Below, in pieces: positions 37,306-47,522 of a DNA stretch of 64,000 nt. The notes under the pieces are model-generated. The model saw nothing but the letters and a program-made list of their open reading frames with translations, was not told the DNA's origin and made no database searches. This stretch comes from Massilia alkalitolerans DSM 17462 (lineage in GTDB: Bacteria; Pseudomonadota; Gammaproteobacteria; Burkholderiales; Burkholderiaceae_D). Every line of letters starts with the position of its first letter. Position 1 is the stretch's first letter. The position numbers and the translations under genes are program-made. Where the stretch lies: positions 248,149 to 312,148 of the forward strand of contig NZ_ATYR01000001.1 in the NCBI RefSeq assembly GCF_000427785.1. Reading direction: 5' to 3'.

Positions 37306-37445
37306 GAATTACTCCGTTTTGAATCTTTTGCTTTGGTTTAGTAGGTGAGCGCTGAACAACACCGCGCGACCGTGGGATCAGCCTCAAGAATAGCATTTTT
37401 GTTGCCGTACGGCGATAAAATGGCATCAATACAAGCGCATCCGGA

Positions 37446-38507
37446 TCAAACACGCAACGCCCGGCTGCCCTGCGAGGCCAGGTGCTCGAGCACCATGCCC
37501 GGCAAGGCCTGCAAACTGCCTACTTCGTGGGCAGCGCCGAGCGCGATCGCTTCGCGCGGCATGCCGAACACGACGCAGCTTGCCTCGTCCTGGGCAAAAT
37601 TGTGCGCGCCCGCATTGCGCAAGTCCAGCATGCCGGCGGCCCCGTCCTTGCCCATGCCGGTCAGGATAACACCGACCGCGTTCTTGCCGGCCGCCTGGGC
37701 GGCGCTGCGGAACAGCACGTCGACCGAGGGACGGTGCCGGTTGACGGGCGGGCTCTGCTCGATCTTCGTCATGTAGTTGGCGCCGGAACGGGTGAGCAGG
37801 AGGTGCGAATGCCCCGGCGCGATGTAGGCGTGGCCGGGCAGCACCCGCTCGTTGCCCTGCGACTCGCTGACACTGATCTTGCACAGCGAATCGAGGCGCT
37901 TGGCGAAGGAACTGGTGAAGCCTTCCGGCATGTGCTGGGCGATCAGGATGCCCGGGCAGTCCGAGGGCATCTGCATCAGGAATTCGCGGATCGCCTCGGT
38001 GCCGCCGGTGGAGGCGCCGATGATGATCAGCTTTTCCGACGAGATCAGGGGGCTGCGCAGGGCCGACAGCTGCGGCGCCGGGGTACTGCCCGGGACCATG
38101 CGCTTGATGCGCGCGCGGCTCGCTGCGCGGATCTTGTCGGCGATGAGTTCGGTGTATTCGCGCATCCCGGTCTGGATCGACAGCTTCGGCTTGGTGACGA
38201 AATCGACCGCGCCCAGTTCCAGCGCGCGCATCGTGATCTCCGAGCCGCGCTCGGTCAGCGAAGACACCATCAGCACCGGCATCGGGCGCAGGCGCATCAG
38301 CTTTTCCAGGAAATCGAGGCCGTCCATCTTCGGCATCTCGACGTCGAGGGTCAGCACGTCCGGGTTGTGGCGCTTGATCAGCTCGCGCGCGACCAGCGGA
38401 TCGGGGGCCGTGGCCACGACTTCCATGTCGGGCTGGGAGTTGACGATTTCGCTCATCACGCTGCGGATCAGCGCCGAGTCGTCGACGATCAACACCTTGA
38501 TTGTCAT
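37446..38507 (-). CDS. cheB: chemotaxis glutamate methylesterase CheB
   Basis: 353 residues from the ATG at 38507 (AAAGGACGACAC upstream). An N-terminal receiver with Asp55 ([11 protein letters not shown]) is joined to the methylesterase domain by a basic linker. The catalytic Ser is in [10 protein letters not shown], the His in AQHMPEGF and the Asp in [10 protein letters not shown]. CheB demethylates and deamidates receptors. The much longer open frame reaching 39800 is a shadow over cheD and cheR. Confidence 0.95.
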   Translation of the reverse strand: MTIKVLIVDDSALIRSVMSEIVNSQPDMEVVATAPDPLVARELIKRHNPDVLTLDVEMPKMDGLDFLEKLMRLRPMPVLMVSSLTERGSEITMRALELGAVDFVTKPKLSIQTGMREYTELIADKIRAASRARIKRMVPGSTPAPQLSALRSPLISSEKLIIIGASTGGTEAIREFLMQMPSDCPGILIAQHMPEGFTSSFAKRLDSLCKISVSESQGNERVLPGHAYIAPGHSHLLLTRSGANYMTKIEQSPPVNRHRPSVDVLFRSAAQAAGKNAVGVILTGMGKDGAAGMLDLRNAGAHNFAQDEASCVVFGMPREAIALGAAHEVGSLQALPGMVLEHLASQGSRALRV

Positions 38508-38548
38508 GTGTCGTCCTTTCAGGTCTTGTTCTTCTGTCGCTGGCACGC

Positions 38549-39142
38549 TCAGAACAGGTCGATGTCGCCGCCGACCGGTTCGACCTTGAGTCGTTTGGCG
38601 TAATCGAGCTCGCGTTTTGCCAGCGTATCGTTCTGGGTCTGCATCAGCTTCTTCACTAGCACCTTGCCGGTCTTGGGGAAGAAGTACACCTTGCGCGGAT
38701 AGACGTCGTTCAGGTCCGAGGCCAGCACCGGGATGCGCTCGGTCTTCAGGAAGTCCACCACGAAGGAGGCGTTGCGTTCGCCCACATTCATGGCGGTGAA
38801 GCCGCGCAGCACGGCGCCGCCGCCGAACACCTTGGCCTCCAGATGCTCGCGGCGCGCGCCCGCCTTGAGCAGGTCGTTGATCAGGATCTCCATGGCGAAG
38901 CTCCCGTAGCGCATCGAGGCCGACACCGGGCTGCCGGCGTCGCCGCCGTCGGGCAGCATGAAATGGTTCATGCCGCCCAGGCCGGTGATGCGGTCGCGGA
39001 TGCAGGCCGACACGCAGGAACCGAGCACGGTCACGATCAGCATGTTCTTGCCGGTGTAGTAGTACTCGCCCGGCAGGATCTTGGCTGCGTCGCAGTCGAA
39101 GGTGCGGTCGTAGTAGACGTTGGTGGCGAACTGGTTGTTCAT
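38549..39142 (-). CDS. cheD: chemoreceptor glutamine deamidase CheD
   Basis: 197 residues. The catalytic Cys is in LGSCVSACI and the His in [27 protein letters not shown] is typical. CheD deamidates receptor glutamines. The C-terminal 50 residues extend past the usual catalytic core and end VGGDIDLF, very like the SGDIELF end of the CheZ-like protein encoded at 43297-43845. Confidence 0.93.
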   Translation of the reverse strand: MNNQFATNVYYDRTFDCDAAKILPGEYYYTGKNMLIVTVLGSCVSACIRDRITGLGGMNHFMLPDGGDAGSPVSASMRYGSFAMEILINDLLKAGARREHLEAKVFGGGAVLRGFTAMNVGERNASFVVDFLKTERIPVLASDLNDVYPRKVYFFPKTGKVLVKKLMQTQNDTLAKRELDYAKRLKVEPVGGDIDLF

Positions 39143-39151
39143 GTCGGTGTC

Positions 39152-40018
39152 TTAGAACGGGTGGCGGCGCGCGGCCTGATCGAGTTCGTACACCGTCTTG
39201 CCGCGCAGGCGCAGCGAATCCGACACGTACAGGAAGTTTTCGGAATGCCCGGCGAACAGCAGGGCATGGGGCTTCATCAGGGGCACGAAGCGCGCCAGGA
39301 TCTTGCGCTGGGTGTCCTTGTCGAAGTAGATCATCACGTTGCGGCAGAAGATCGCGTCGAACTGCCCTTCCACCGGCCATTCGTTCGCCAGCAGGTTCAG
39401 CTGGCGGAAATTCACCAGCTGGCGCACTTCCGGACGCACCCGCGCCATGCCCTCGTTGGCGCCCTTCCCCTTCAGGAAGAAGCGTTTCAGGCGCTCCGCG
39501 CCCACCTTGTCGACGCGCTCCATCGGATAGACCCCGGTGGCGCCGACCGCCAGCACGTTGGTGTCGATATCGGTCGCGACGATCTGTACCGGCGGGTTCA
39601 GGCTGCCGAAGGCCTCGCAGGCGGTCATCGCGATCGAATACGGCTCTTCGCCGGTGGACGCGGCCGAACACCAGATGGTGAGCGGCTTGCCGTCGCGGCG
39701 CTGCAGGCCCGCCAGGTGCTCGGCCAGCAGCGGGAAGTGGTGGGATTCGCGGAAGAACGAGGTCAGGTTGGTGGTCAGCGCATTGGTGAAGGCTTCCCAT
39801 TCGGTCGCCATGCGGCCGGCTTCCAGGTCGTCGAGGTAGCGCACGAAGGACTGGATCCCGGTGGCGCGCAGGCGCCGCGCCAGGCGGCTGTAGACCATCT
39901 CCTGCTTGCTGTCGGCCAGGGATATCCCGGCGCGCTGGTAGATCAGCGCACGGACCCGCTCGAAATCACTGCGCGTGAAATCGAATTCCTTGGCCGTATC
40001 GGTTCGTTGCTGCGGCAC
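39152..40018 (-). CDS. cheR: chemotaxis protein methyltransferase CheR
   Basis: 288 residues. An N-terminal helical CheR domain is followed by a SAM-binding domain ([37 protein letters not shown]). CheR methylates receptor glutamates. Length fits the family. The gap to cheD is 9 bp. Confidence 0.95.
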   Translation of the reverse strand: MPQQRTDTAKEFDFTRSDFERVRALIYQRAGISLADSKQEMVYSRLARRLRATGIQSFVRYLDDLEAGRMATEWEAFTNALTTNLTSFFRESHHFPLLAEHLAGLQRRDGKPLTIWCSAASTGEEPYSIAMTACEAFGSLNPPVQIVATDIDTNVLAVGATGVYPMERVDKVGAERLKRFFLKGKGANEGMARVRPEVRQLVNFRQLNLLANEWPVEGQFDAIFCRNVMIYFDKDTQRKILARFVPLMKPHALLFAGHSENFLYVSDSLRLRGKTVYELDQAARRHPF

Positions 40019-40099
40019 GTTATTGCCTCTTCGTTGCTATCAGTGTTGCTTGTGCCGGCTGTTCGCACGGTGGGCGTTTTCCGGCCCACCGTACAAAAA

Positions 40100-40606
40100 T
40101 CACGCTGCCAGCTTGTCCATCAGGCCCATCTCGCTGGACGACATCAGCTTGTCGATGTCGACCAGGATCAGCATGCGCTCGTCCACCGTGCCCAGGCCGA
40201 TCATGTAGTCCGAATTGAAGGCGGTGCCCATTTCCGGCGCCGGCTTGATCTGGTCCGGGGTGAGCGTGGTCACGTCCGACACGCTGTCCACCACCATGCC
40301 CATGATGCGCCCGCCGATGTTCAGGATGATCACCACGGTGAACTGGTCGTACACCGGGGTGCCCAGCTTGAACTTGATGCGCATGTCCACCACCGGGATG
40401 ATGATGCCACGCAGGTTGATGACGCCCTTGATGAATTCCGGTGCGTTGGCGATGCGGGTCACGGCTTCGTAGCCGCGGATCTCCTGCACCTTGAGGATAT
40501 CGATGCCGTATTCCTCGGAGCCCAGGGTGAAGGCCAGGAACTCGCTGCCCGCGCCTTCGATGGTGCCGTCGCCCGGCTTGGTGTTCTGTACAGTAGACAT
40601 GTTCAC
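40100..40606 (-). CDS. cheW: chemotaxis adaptor CheW
   Basis: 168 residues with [42 protein letters not shown] and a conserved SVSDVTTL, all CheW-domain hallmarks. It couples CheA to receptors. It lies 32 bp downstream of cheA. Confidence 0.96.
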   Translation of the reverse strand: MNMSTVQNTKPGDGTIEGAGSEFLAFTLGSEEYGIDILKVQEIRGYEAVTRIANAPEFIKGVINLRGIIIPVVDMRIKFKLGTPVYDQFTVVIILNIGGRIMGMVVDSVSDVTTLTPDQIKPAPEMGTAFNSDYMIGLGTVDERMLILVDIDKLMSSSEMGLMDKLAA

Positions 40607-40638
40607 GTCCTCTTGGGGTTAATGTTTTGTAAAAAGCT

Positions 40639-42810
40639 TCACGATACGACGGTGTCGCCGAGCAGCTGGCGCGAGGAGCGCACCAGCGCGGCCACGTCGA
40701 GGATCAGGGCGACGCCGCCGTCGCCCAGGATGGTGGCGCCCGAGATGCCGGCCACCTTGCGGTAATTCGCTTCCAGGTTCTTCACCACCACCTGCTGCTG
40801 GCCCACCAGTTCGTCCACGAACAGCGCGGCCTTCTTGCCCTCGGTCTCGAGGATCACCACGATGCCCTCGGACGGGTCGGTGATGCGCGGCTGGATCTCG
40901 AACATCTGGTACAGCGGGATCAGGGGCAGGTATTCGCCGCGCACCTTCAGCACGCTGCCGCGTCCCGCGATCTCGCGGATGTCCTGCGGCGCCGGCTGCA
41001 GCGACTCGACGACGAAGGACAGCGGCAGGATGTAGACCTCTTCGCCGCTCCTGATCGACATGCCGTCCAGGATGGCCAGCGTCAGGGGCAGCGAGATCGA
41101 GATCGTGGTGCCAAAGCCGCGCGCCGAGCGGATGTCGACGCTGCCGCCCATCGAGGCGATGTTGCGCTTGACGACGTCCATGCCGACCCCGCGGCCCGAC
41201 ACGTCGGTCACCTGCTCGGCGGTCGAGAAGCCCGGCGCGAAGATCAGCTGCCAGACTTCCTCGTCGCTCATGTTCTCGCTCACCGCGAGCCCGTTCTGGC
41301 TGGCTTTGGCCAGGATGCGCTCGCGATTCAGGCCGGCGCCGTCGTCCGAGACTTCGATGACGATGTTGCCGCCCTGGTGGCCGGCCGACAGGAACAGGCG
41401 CCCCGCCTCCGACTTGCCGCTGGCGACACGCGCGGCCGGCATCTCGATGCCGTGGTCGATCGAGTTGCGCACCAGGTGGGTCAGCGGATCGACGATGCGC
41501 TCGATCAGGCCCTTGTCGAGCTCCGTGGCGGCGCCGTTGGTGATGAAGTCGACCTTCTTGCCAAGCTTGCTGGCCAGGTCGCGCACCATGCGCGGGAAGC
41601 GCGAGAACACGAAGTCCATCGGCATCATGCGGATCGACATCACCGCTTCCTGCAGCTCGCGGGTGTTGCGGCCCAGCTGGCTGATGGAATTGAGCAGGCG
41701 CTCGTGCGCCATCGGGTCCAGCCCGCCGCTCCTCTGCTCGAGCATGGCGTTGGTGATCACCAGTTCGCCGATCAGGTTGATCAGCTGGTCGACCTTTTCG
41801 ACCGACACCCGGATCGAGGACGATTCCGCGTGCGGGTCCTTCTTGGCGGCGGCCTTCTTTTCAAGCGCCAGCTCGCTTGCCGTTTCGGACAGCTCGAGCG
41901 GTTCCGGGCCCTTCGGCGCGGCAGCCGGCTTCGGTTCACCCGTGATGCCGGCCGCGGCGCGGATCTGTTCGATCGGCTGGAAGAAGCCGTAGCCGCGCTC
42001 GTCGTCCGACAGCTCGTCGCCGCCGCTTGCAGCGGCCGCGCCCTCGTCGTCGGCGTCGAAGAAGCCGTAGCCCTGCTGGTCCTCGATGCGCTTGCGCTCG
42101 GCGGCCTCGATCGCACGCTGTTCGGGCGTCAAGGCCGGGGCCTCGAAGATCTTCAGGTCTTCCGGATTGAGCACGAAGGAGCAGATCGCGATGATGTCGT
42201 CCAGGCTCTCGTGCGTGGTGATGATGATGGCGCTGCGCCCCGCCTCCAGGGGCGTCACCTTGGCGCGCCCCATCAGGCCCAGCTCGTCGACCAGGGCGCT
42301 GATGTCGCGCTGCTCGACCGCCGGCAGCTCGATCTTGTAGCGGTGCGCACCTTCGGTCGGGTGGTGCACCTTCGCTTCCGCGGTGAGATAGGACGGCGCC
42401 ACCACGGGCGCGTGCGGCACCAGGCCTTCGGCCAGGTCGTGCAGCACCATGCGCACGTTGGCGACCGCTTCCTGGTCGACGGCTGCGCCGTGGCGGTGGC
42501 CGTCGAGCTGCATCTTGAGGCTGTCCTTGGCCGCCAGGAAGGCGTCCACGTGGTTCGAGGTCAGCGCCATCTCGCCCTTGCGGATGCGGTCCAGCAGCGA
42601 CTCGAGCACGTGGGTGACCTCGCTCATGTCGGACAGGCCGAAGGTCGAGGCGCCGCCCTTGACCGAGTGGGCGGTGCGGAAGATGGCGTTCAGGTCTTCC
42701 GGGTCGGGCGCGGCCACGTCGACTGCCAGCAGCAGCCGCTCCATTTCGGCGAGCAGTTCCTCTGCCTCGTCGAAAAAGACCTGGTAGAACTGGCTGATGT
42801 CGATCGTCAT
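40639..42810 (-). CDS. cheA: chemotaxis histidine kinase CheA
   Basis: 723 residues. HPt domain with phospho-His48 (TAHSVKGGAST), then a P2-like region, an acidic linker (QQGYGFFDADDE repeated in form near 250 and 285), dimerisation helices, an HATPase domain (HLVRNSIDHGIE; VSDDGAGL; GRGVGMDVV) and a C-terminal CheW-like domain. The Y-G-F-F segment occurs twice in the linker (QGYGFFDAD and RGYGFFQPI), a small internal repeat of unknown meaning. Confidence 0.96.
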   Translation of the reverse strand: MTIDISQFYQVFFDEAEELLAEMERLLLAVDVAAPDPEDLNAIFRTAHSVKGGASTFGLSDMSEVTHVLESLLDRIRKGEMALTSNHVDAFLAAKDSLKMQLDGHRHGAAVDQEAVANVRMVLHDLAEGLVPHAPVVAPSYLTAEAKVHHPTEGAHRYKIELPAVEQRDISALVDELGLMGRAKVTPLEAGRSAIIITTHESLDDIIAICSFVLNPEDLKIFEAPALTPEQRAIEAAERKRIEDQQGYGFFDADDEGAAAASGGDELSDDERGYGFFQPIEQIRAAAGITGEPKPAAAPKGPEPLELSETASELALEKKAAAKKDPHAESSSIRVSVEKVDQLINLIGELVITNAMLEQRSGGLDPMAHERLLNSISQLGRNTRELQEAVMSIRMMPMDFVFSRFPRMVRDLASKLGKKVDFITNGAATELDKGLIERIVDPLTHLVRNSIDHGIEMPAARVASGKSEAGRLFLSAGHQGGNIVIEVSDDGAGLNRERILAKASQNGLAVSENMSDEEVWQLIFAPGFSTAEQVTDVSGRGVGMDVVKRNIASMGGSVDIRSARGFGTTISISLPLTLAILDGMSIRSGEEVYILPLSFVVESLQPAPQDIREIAGRGSVLKVRGEYLPLIPLYQMFEIQPRITDPSEGIVVILETEGKKAALFVDELVGQQQVVVKNLEANYRKVAGISGATILGDGGVALILDVAALVRSSRQLLGDTVVS

Positions 42811-42846
42811 GGTGCTGTTTCCTCGATTACCCGGCGCATCATCGGT

Positions 42847-43212
42847 TCAACCGATGACTTTTTTGACGACCTCGATGAGGCGCTGCGGATCGAAAGGCTT
42901 GACCAGCCAGCCGTTGGCGCCGGCGGCGCGGCCCTTGGCCTTCATCTCGTCGGACGACTCGGTGGTCAGCATCAGGATCGGGGTCTTGGCGTAGGTCGGC
43001 AGCGTGCGCAGGGTCTTGATCAGCGCCAGGCCGTCCATGCGCGGCATGTTCTGGTCGGTCAGGACCAGGTCCACGCTCTGCAGCTTTGCCTTGTCGAGGC
43101 CATCCTGGCCGTCCACGGCTTCCACCACGTTGTAGCCAGCCGCCTTCAGGCTGAAGGCCACCATCTGGCGCAGCGAACTGGAATCGTCGACCGCGAGAAT
43201 CGTTTTTGCCAT
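42847..43212 (-). CDS. chemotaxis response regulator CheY paralogue (upstream of cheA)
   Basis: 121 residues, a single receiver: AVDDSSSLRQ, Asp53 (TDQNMPRMDG), Thr/Ser in LTTESS and Lys in LVKPF. This type, next to cheA, differs from the cheZ-linked CheY and may be a phosphate sink or drive a distinct output. It precedes cheA by 36 bp. Confidence 0.9.
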   Translation of the reverse strand: MAKTILAVDDSSSLRQMVAFSLKAAGYNVVEAVDGQDGLDKAKLQSVDLVLTDQNMPRMDGLALIKTLRTLPTYAKTPILMLTTESSDEMKAKGRAAGANGWLVKPFDPQRLIEVVKKVIG

Positions 43213-43296
43213 GTTTTGCTCCTGCTGTTTTATCCGGTATGTTCCGGTTGAATGTTAAGTGGCGAAGTGTCGTGTTGTTCAGTACAGGCGGCGCAC

Positions 43297-43845
43297 TCAG
43301 AAGAGTTCGATGTCCCCGCTCTCGAGGTGCTGCTGTTCGACCGACTTGCGCAGCATGCTGCGCAGCTCGAGCGACTGGATCGCCAGCGCCATGCTGACCT
43401 TGCCCAGGCGTTCGACGATCTCGTCGCTGTCGGTTTCCGGTGCGATCTCGGCGCCATGCTCGCTGAGCGTGCCGAGGAAATCGCGCAGGCCGGTCACGCG
43501 CCGCAGCGTGCGGTCGATCAGCTGGCTGGTCATGTCCTGGAACTGCATGCTGGTGATGGCCGAGTTCACGTGCTGGCCGATCTCACCGGACATGTCCGCC
43601 AGGTTCGCGCTGTCTTCGGCGCTCGGCGTCTCGCCGGCCAGCAGGCGGTTGATCGCTTCCTGGCGCGCCCCGACCGCCGTGTGGATGGCCATGAAGCTGC
43701 TGGTCAGCTTGTCGATGGCTTCTTCCAGCAGCAGCTCGGTCTGCAGCAGGTCCGTCTCGACCTCGGTCAGGTGGCGGCGTCCGTGGATGGCCACACCCGA
43801 CAGCAGGCGCTTGACGTGCGATCCGAGAATCTTTTTTCTTTTCAT
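43297..43845 (-). CDS. CheZ-like chemotaxis protein (possible second CheY phosphatase)
   Basis: 182 residues, helical. Residues 101-110 read QFQDMTSQLI, matching the CheZ catalytic helix DFQDLTGQVI, with Asp104 and Gln108 at the equivalent spacing. The C-terminus, ESGDIELF, could serve as a CheY-docking peptide. It is shorter than CheZ and otherwise diverged. It lies between motB and the cheA-linked cheY, so that receiver is the natural partner. The phosphatase activity is inferred from the motif only. Confidence 0.65.
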   Translation of the reverse strand: MKRKKILGSHVKRLLSGVAIHGRRHLTEVETDLLQTELLLEEAIDKLTSSFMAIHTAVGARQEAINRLLAGETPSAEDSANLADMSGEIGQHVNSAITSMQFQDMTSQLIDRTLRRVTGLRDFLGTLSEHGAEIAPETDSDEIVERLGKVSMALAIQSLELRSMLRKSVEQQHLESGDIELF

Positions 43846-43863
43846 TTCAAGTCTCCTGCTGGG

Positions 43864-44793
43864 CTACTTGCCCGCCGCCGCAACCGCCTCGGCTGCCGCC
43901 GCGGGTTGCTGCGCCGGCACCTCGAGCGAGGCGGCGTCGCGCTGCACGGCTTCCTCGGTCTTCTTGTTCATGACGATGATGCTGATGCGCCGGTTGATCG
44001 GGTTGAACGGGTCTTTGCGGTCCAGGTTGGCGGCCGAAGCCAGGCCCACCACGCGCAGCACCTTGTCGTCGCCCAGCCCGCCGCGCACCAGTTCGCGGCG
44101 CGAGGCGTTGGCGCGGTCGGCCGACAGTTCCCAATTGCTGTAGCCGGCGTGGCTGAAATACGGGGTGGCGTCGGTATGGCCCGACAGGCCGATCTTGTTC
44201 GGGACTTCGTTGAGCACCATGCCGATGATATTCAGGATCTCTTTCGTGTACGGCTGCAGCTCGGCCTTGGCCAGTTCGAACATCGGGCGGTTCTGCTCGT
44301 CCACGATCTGGATGCGCAGGCCTTCGCTGGTGAGGTCGAGCAGCAGCTGGTTCTTGTACTTCTTGAGCAGCGGATTGACCTCGATGACCGATTCGATCTT
44401 CATTTTCAGGGACTGCAGGCGCTCGGCCTCGGCGCGCGCGACCTGGGCCTTGGCCGCTTCCAGGTTGTAGGTCTTCGAGGTCGGGTCGATGTCGCCCTTC
44501 TTGACCTGGCCGTTGCGGCGGGTCAGGTCCGTGCCGCCGCCCTTGATCACCGACGAGGAGTCGCCGGCGCCCGAGCCGCCCGCCATCGCCACCTTGAGCG
44601 GCGTCTTGAAGTATTCCGAGATGCCTTCCAGGTCGCCCTTGGCGGTCGAGCCGAGCAGCCACATGAGCAGGAAGAAGGCCATCATCGCGGTCACGAAGTC
44701 GGCGTAGGCGATCTTCCAGGCGCCGCCATGGTGGCCGCCCTGGACCTTCTTGATGCGCTTGACGACGATGGGACGCATGTTGTCGTCAGCCAT
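43864..44793 (-). CDS. motB: flagellar motor stator protein MotB
   Basis: 309 residues. A single N-terminal membrane helix follows WKIAYADFVTAMMAF, where Asp32 is the proton-binding residue. The plug/linker is followed by an OmpA-like peptidoglycan-binding domain (LSGHTDATPYF; NWELSADRANASRREL; NRRISIIVM). It lies 52 bp downstream of motA. Confidence 0.96.
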   Translation of the reverse strand: MADDNMRPIVVKRIKKVQGGHHGGAWKIAYADFVTAMMAFFLLMWLLGSTAKGDLEGISEYFKTPLKVAMAGGSGAGDSSSVIKGGGTDLTRRNGQVKKGDIDPTSKTYNLEAAKAQVARAEAERLQSLKMKIESVIEVNPLLKKYKNQLLLDLTSEGLRIQIVDEQNRPMFELAKAELQPYTKEILNIIGMVLNEVPNKIGLSGHTDATPYFSHAGYSNWELSADRANASRRELVRGGLGDDKVLRVVGLASAANLDRKDPFNPINRRISIIVMNKKTEEAVQRDAASLEVPAQQPAAAAEAVAAAGK

Positions 44794-44845
44794 GGTCCCC
44801 TCCTCGCCTCGATTCCTGCAGTTGATCTGAAAGCAGCATCACGCC

Positions 44846-45700
44846 TTACTTCTTCTTCTTGATGTGCTCTTCGAGTTCGGCGAAGCTCGGGCGCTCGGTC
44901 GAGTACAGCACCTTGCGGCCGAATTCGACGGCCAGCGCCGGCGCATAGCCGTTCAGGCTCGCCAGCAGCGTGACCTTCACGCACTGGAACATCTTGGTCG
45001 ATTCTTCCAGCTTCTGTTCCAGCACGCTGGCCAGCGGAGACACGAAAGCGTAGGCCAGCAGGATGCCGAGGAAGGTGCCGACCAGCGCCTTGGCGATCAG
45101 GATGCCCAGCTCGGCCGGCGGCAGGCCCACCGATTCCATGGTGTGGACCACGCCCATCACCGCCGCCACGATACCGAAGGCCGGCAGGCCGTCGCCGACC
45201 TTGGCGATCACGTGGGCCGGGATCGCGCCTTCGTGGTGGTGGGTCTCGATCTCGTTGTCCATCAGGTTTTCGATCTGCATCGCATCCATGTTCCCCGACA
45301 CCATCAGGCGCAGGTAGTCGGTCATGAACTCGACGATGTGGTGGTCGGCCAGCACCGCCGGATACTTGGAGAACAGCGGCGAGGCTTCCGGCGCCTCAAT
45401 GTCGCCTTCGATCGACATCAGCCCTTCCTTGCGCACTTTCGAGAGCACGTCGAACTGCAGCGCCATCAGCTCCATGTACATGTCCTTGGTGTACTGCGAG
45501 CCCTTGAAGATGCCCGGCATGGCCTTCATGGTCGCCTTGACGGACTTCATCGTGTTACCGACGAAGAAAGCGCCCAGGGCCGCGCCGCCGATCATCAAGA
45601 GTTCGATCGGCTGCCATAGCGAAGCCAGATGGCCGCCGGCCAGCGCGAAGCCGCCGAACACGCAGAGGCACACGACGATGTAACCAAAAATGACTAACAA
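44846..45700 (-). CDS. motA: flagellar motor stator protein MotA
   Basis: 284 residues, four membrane helices (about 1-22, 28-50, 170-192, 200-225) around a cytoplasmic domain with FSKYPAVLADHHIVEF. The conserved Pro of GIVAAVMGVVHTMESVGLPPAELG is present. It begins the motA-motB-che transcription unit; the 137 bp upstream hold no clear sigma-28 promoter. Confidence 0.96.
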   Translation of the reverse strand: MLVIFGYIVVCLCVFGGFALAGGHLASLWQPIELLMIGGAALGAFFVGNTMKSVKATMKAMPGIFKGSQYTKDMYMELMALQFDVLSKVRKEGLMSIEGDIEAPEASPLFSKYPAVLADHHIVEFMTDYLRLMVSGNMDAMQIENLMDNEIETHHHEGAIPAHVIAKVGDGLPAFGIVAAVMGVVHTMESVGLPPAELGILIAKALVGTFLGILLAYAFVSPLASVLEQKLEESTKMFQCVKVTLLASLNGYAPALAVEFGRKVLYSTERPSFAELEEHIKKKK

Positions 45701-45837
45701 GGGAATTCCACTCCAGAAATACCGGGAATGCTCGATCCGGCTGACTCAAATAATAGTGATTTCAGGCAAAGTTGACGCAGGGAACCACTCTAGCGGGAGA
45801 ATGGCTTACCGGCAAGCAGAAAGGCCGGTTTTGTCGT

Positions 45838-46581
45838 CTAAAAGTGCCAGATATGAAGGGCCGGGCCGCCCTCTGTGGGATAGACGATACGGTCCGGTGA
45901 ACGATCGTCAATGATGAATTCGTAACTGAGAAGCAGCGAACCGGGCCGCATTTCGCGCGCCGCCTTGCGCCACAGGGCGTGCATCGCGGCCGGCGACAGG
46001 TAGGCGAACACCAGGTCGAATTCGCCGAAATTGAGGGCATCGTAGTCGCCGCGGATGAAACGGGCGCGGCTACGCGCCAGGCGCGCGCGCAGCCGGCTCA
46101 CCAGCCACGGCAGCGGCGCCAGCTCGATGCCAATGGCCTCGACAGCCGGCCCGCGGCGCGCCAGGTCCAGCACCAGGCCGCCCAGGCCGCTGCCGATGTC
46201 GATCACGCGCACCGGTTGCTTATCCGGCAGGAGTCCGGCCACCGCCTCCCAGACGCGCCGGCTGGACGGGTAGTACGGCACCTGGGTGCGGTAGGTGGAC
46301 CAGTAGAGCAGGAGCAGGAACAGGAAGACGGCCAGGAAGACGGGCGGCGGGATCGCCAGTTGAACGGCGCCGAACAGCGCGACCGGGAACAGCAGCTGGA
46401 TCGCGCGCCACCAGCTCGCCAGGCTGCGCCACCAGGTCAGGCCGGCGGCGGCCAGCCCCTGGATCAGGGCCACGGACAGATAGGACATCGGGATGCCGGC
46501 CCTGGCCAGCAGCCAAGTCACGGCGAGCGTCAGGGGAAACGCGGCAATTTGCAGCAGCAGCGCCGCAACGGCGGGTTTCAC
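45838..46581 (-). CDS. membrane-anchored SAM methyltransferase coupled to flhC
   Basis: 247 residues from a GTG at 46581 overlapping the flhC stop by 4 bp (GTGA). The first 100 residues hold about three to four membrane helices ([48 protein letters not shown]). They are followed by a class I methyltransferase with [16 protein letters not shown] (motif I), IELAP and FDLVFAYL. A longer start at 46734 would overlap flhC out of frame by 150 bp and is unlikely. The substrate is unknown; coupling to flhDC suggests co-expression with motility genes. Confidence 0.75.
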   Translation of the reverse strand: MKPAVAALLLQIAAFPLTLAVTWLLARAGIPMSYLSVALIQGLAAAGLTWWRSLASWWRAIQLLFPVALFGAVQLAIPPPVFLAVFLFLLLLYWSTYRTQVPYYPSSRRVWEAVAGLLPDKQPVRVIDIGSGLGGLVLDLARRGPAVEAIGIELAPLPWLVSRLRARLARSRARFIRGDYDALNFGEFDLVFAYLSPAAMHALWRKAAREMRPGSLLLSYEFIIDDRSPDRIVYPTEGGPALHIWHF

Positions 46582-47144
46582 TCGCCCTGCTTGGCCGCAG
46601 CAGCGGCCGCGTCCTTGGCATCCTTGGCCTTGCGCGTCTTGCCTGCGCGCGAAGGCATGTGGCACAGGCCGCACAGATAGCCGGCGTTCAGGTCGAGGGC
46701 GTTGACGACGTACTTGCCCTGGCATTTCTGGCACGGGGCCAGCACCAGCATGCCGCTCTGGAAAAAGCGCACCAGGGTCCAGGCGCGGGTGAGCGACAGC
46801 AGCGGCTCTTCGCCGGGCTCGGGCGGCATCTGTTCGAGGTAGAGTTGGTAAGCCTTCATCACCGCCTGGATGCCGCTGGCGCCGGCATGTTCGACCAGAA
46901 AGTGATGGATGTTGATGAACAGCGAGGAATGGATGTTGGGCTGCCAGGTCAGGAACCAGTCGGTCGAGAACGGCAACATGCCCTTGGGCGGAGAGACGCC
47001 CTTCAGTTCTTTATACAGCTTGAGCAGGCGCTCGCGCGACAGCGAGACTTCGGTTTCGAGCAGCTGGAGGCGCGCCCCCAGGTTGATCAGTTCGATCGCA
47101 AGCTGGATTTCCTGCGCTTCCGATACGACACTCTTCTTGCTCAT
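46578..47144 (-). CDS. flhC: flagellar master regulator subunit FlhC
   Basis: 188 residues. FlhC binds DNA with FlhD to activate class II flagellar genes. The zinc-binding cysteines C138, C141, C158 and C161 (CQKC ... CGLC) are intact. The Lys/Ala-rich C-terminal tail is species-specific. 60 bp separate it from flhD. Confidence 0.97.
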   Translation of the reverse strand: MSKKSVVSEAQEIQLAIELINLGARLQLLETEVSLSRERLLKLYKELKGVSPPKGMLPFSTDWFLTWQPNIHSSLFINIHHFLVEHAGASGIQAVMKAYQLYLEQMPPEPGEEPLLSLTRAWTLVRFFQSGMLVLAPCQKCQGKYVVNALDLNAGYLCGLCHMPSRAGKTRKAKDAKDAAAAAAKQGE

Positions 47145-47204
47145 TGCTACTCCCGCCCGTATTGCTTGCCGTGCAGCCCCGACGGGACCGCCTCAAGCGG
47201 GATT

Positions 47205-47522
47205 TTATACGATCTCTTCAACAGGCTGGCCGGCCATCAGGATGGCGGCGTGCGACTGGGCCAGGCTGCGTTCCTTGGTGTGGCTGGTCAGCATCGACAG
47301 GATGGCGGTGTCGTCGAAGCGGAAACGGGCCAGCATCATGTTGCCGCTTGCCAGCTTCAGGATCTGGGCGTTGCTCATGCCTTCGATCAGCTCGGCGATG
47401 TCGGCGGAGATGCCGAGACGGAAAATGGCGGTGACTTTATCGGCGCGGATCATCTGCTGGGCCAGCATCAGGTAGCTCAGGTTGGCGTCGCGGATTTCAG
47501 CCATCATGTCGTTCATCGTCAT
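47205..47522 (-). CDS. flhD: flagellar master regulator subunit FlhD
   Basis: 105 residues, with EIRDANLSYLMLAQQMIRADKVTAIFRLGIS, diagnostic of FlhD. It forms the FlhD4C2 activator with FlhC. The start ATG at 47522 gives MTMNDMMAEI; MNDMM two codons later is an alternative start. It is preceded by a long AT-rich leader with repeats. Confidence 0.96.
   Translation of the reverse strand: MTMNDMMAEIRDANLSYLMLAQQMIRADKVTAIFRLGISADIAELIEGMSNAQILKLASGNMMLARFRFDDTAILSMLTSHTKERSLAQSHAAILMAGQPVEEIV

Noticed and set aside
38843..40765. 640-codon plus-strand open frame over cheD, cheR and cheW
   Set aside because: It is antisense to three clearly conserved chemotaxis genes and has no recognisable domain.
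45701..45837. Sigma-28 flagellar promoter upstream of motA
   Set aside because: A GCCGGATC resembling the -10 is present on the minus strand, but no TAAA-type -35 lies at the right distance.
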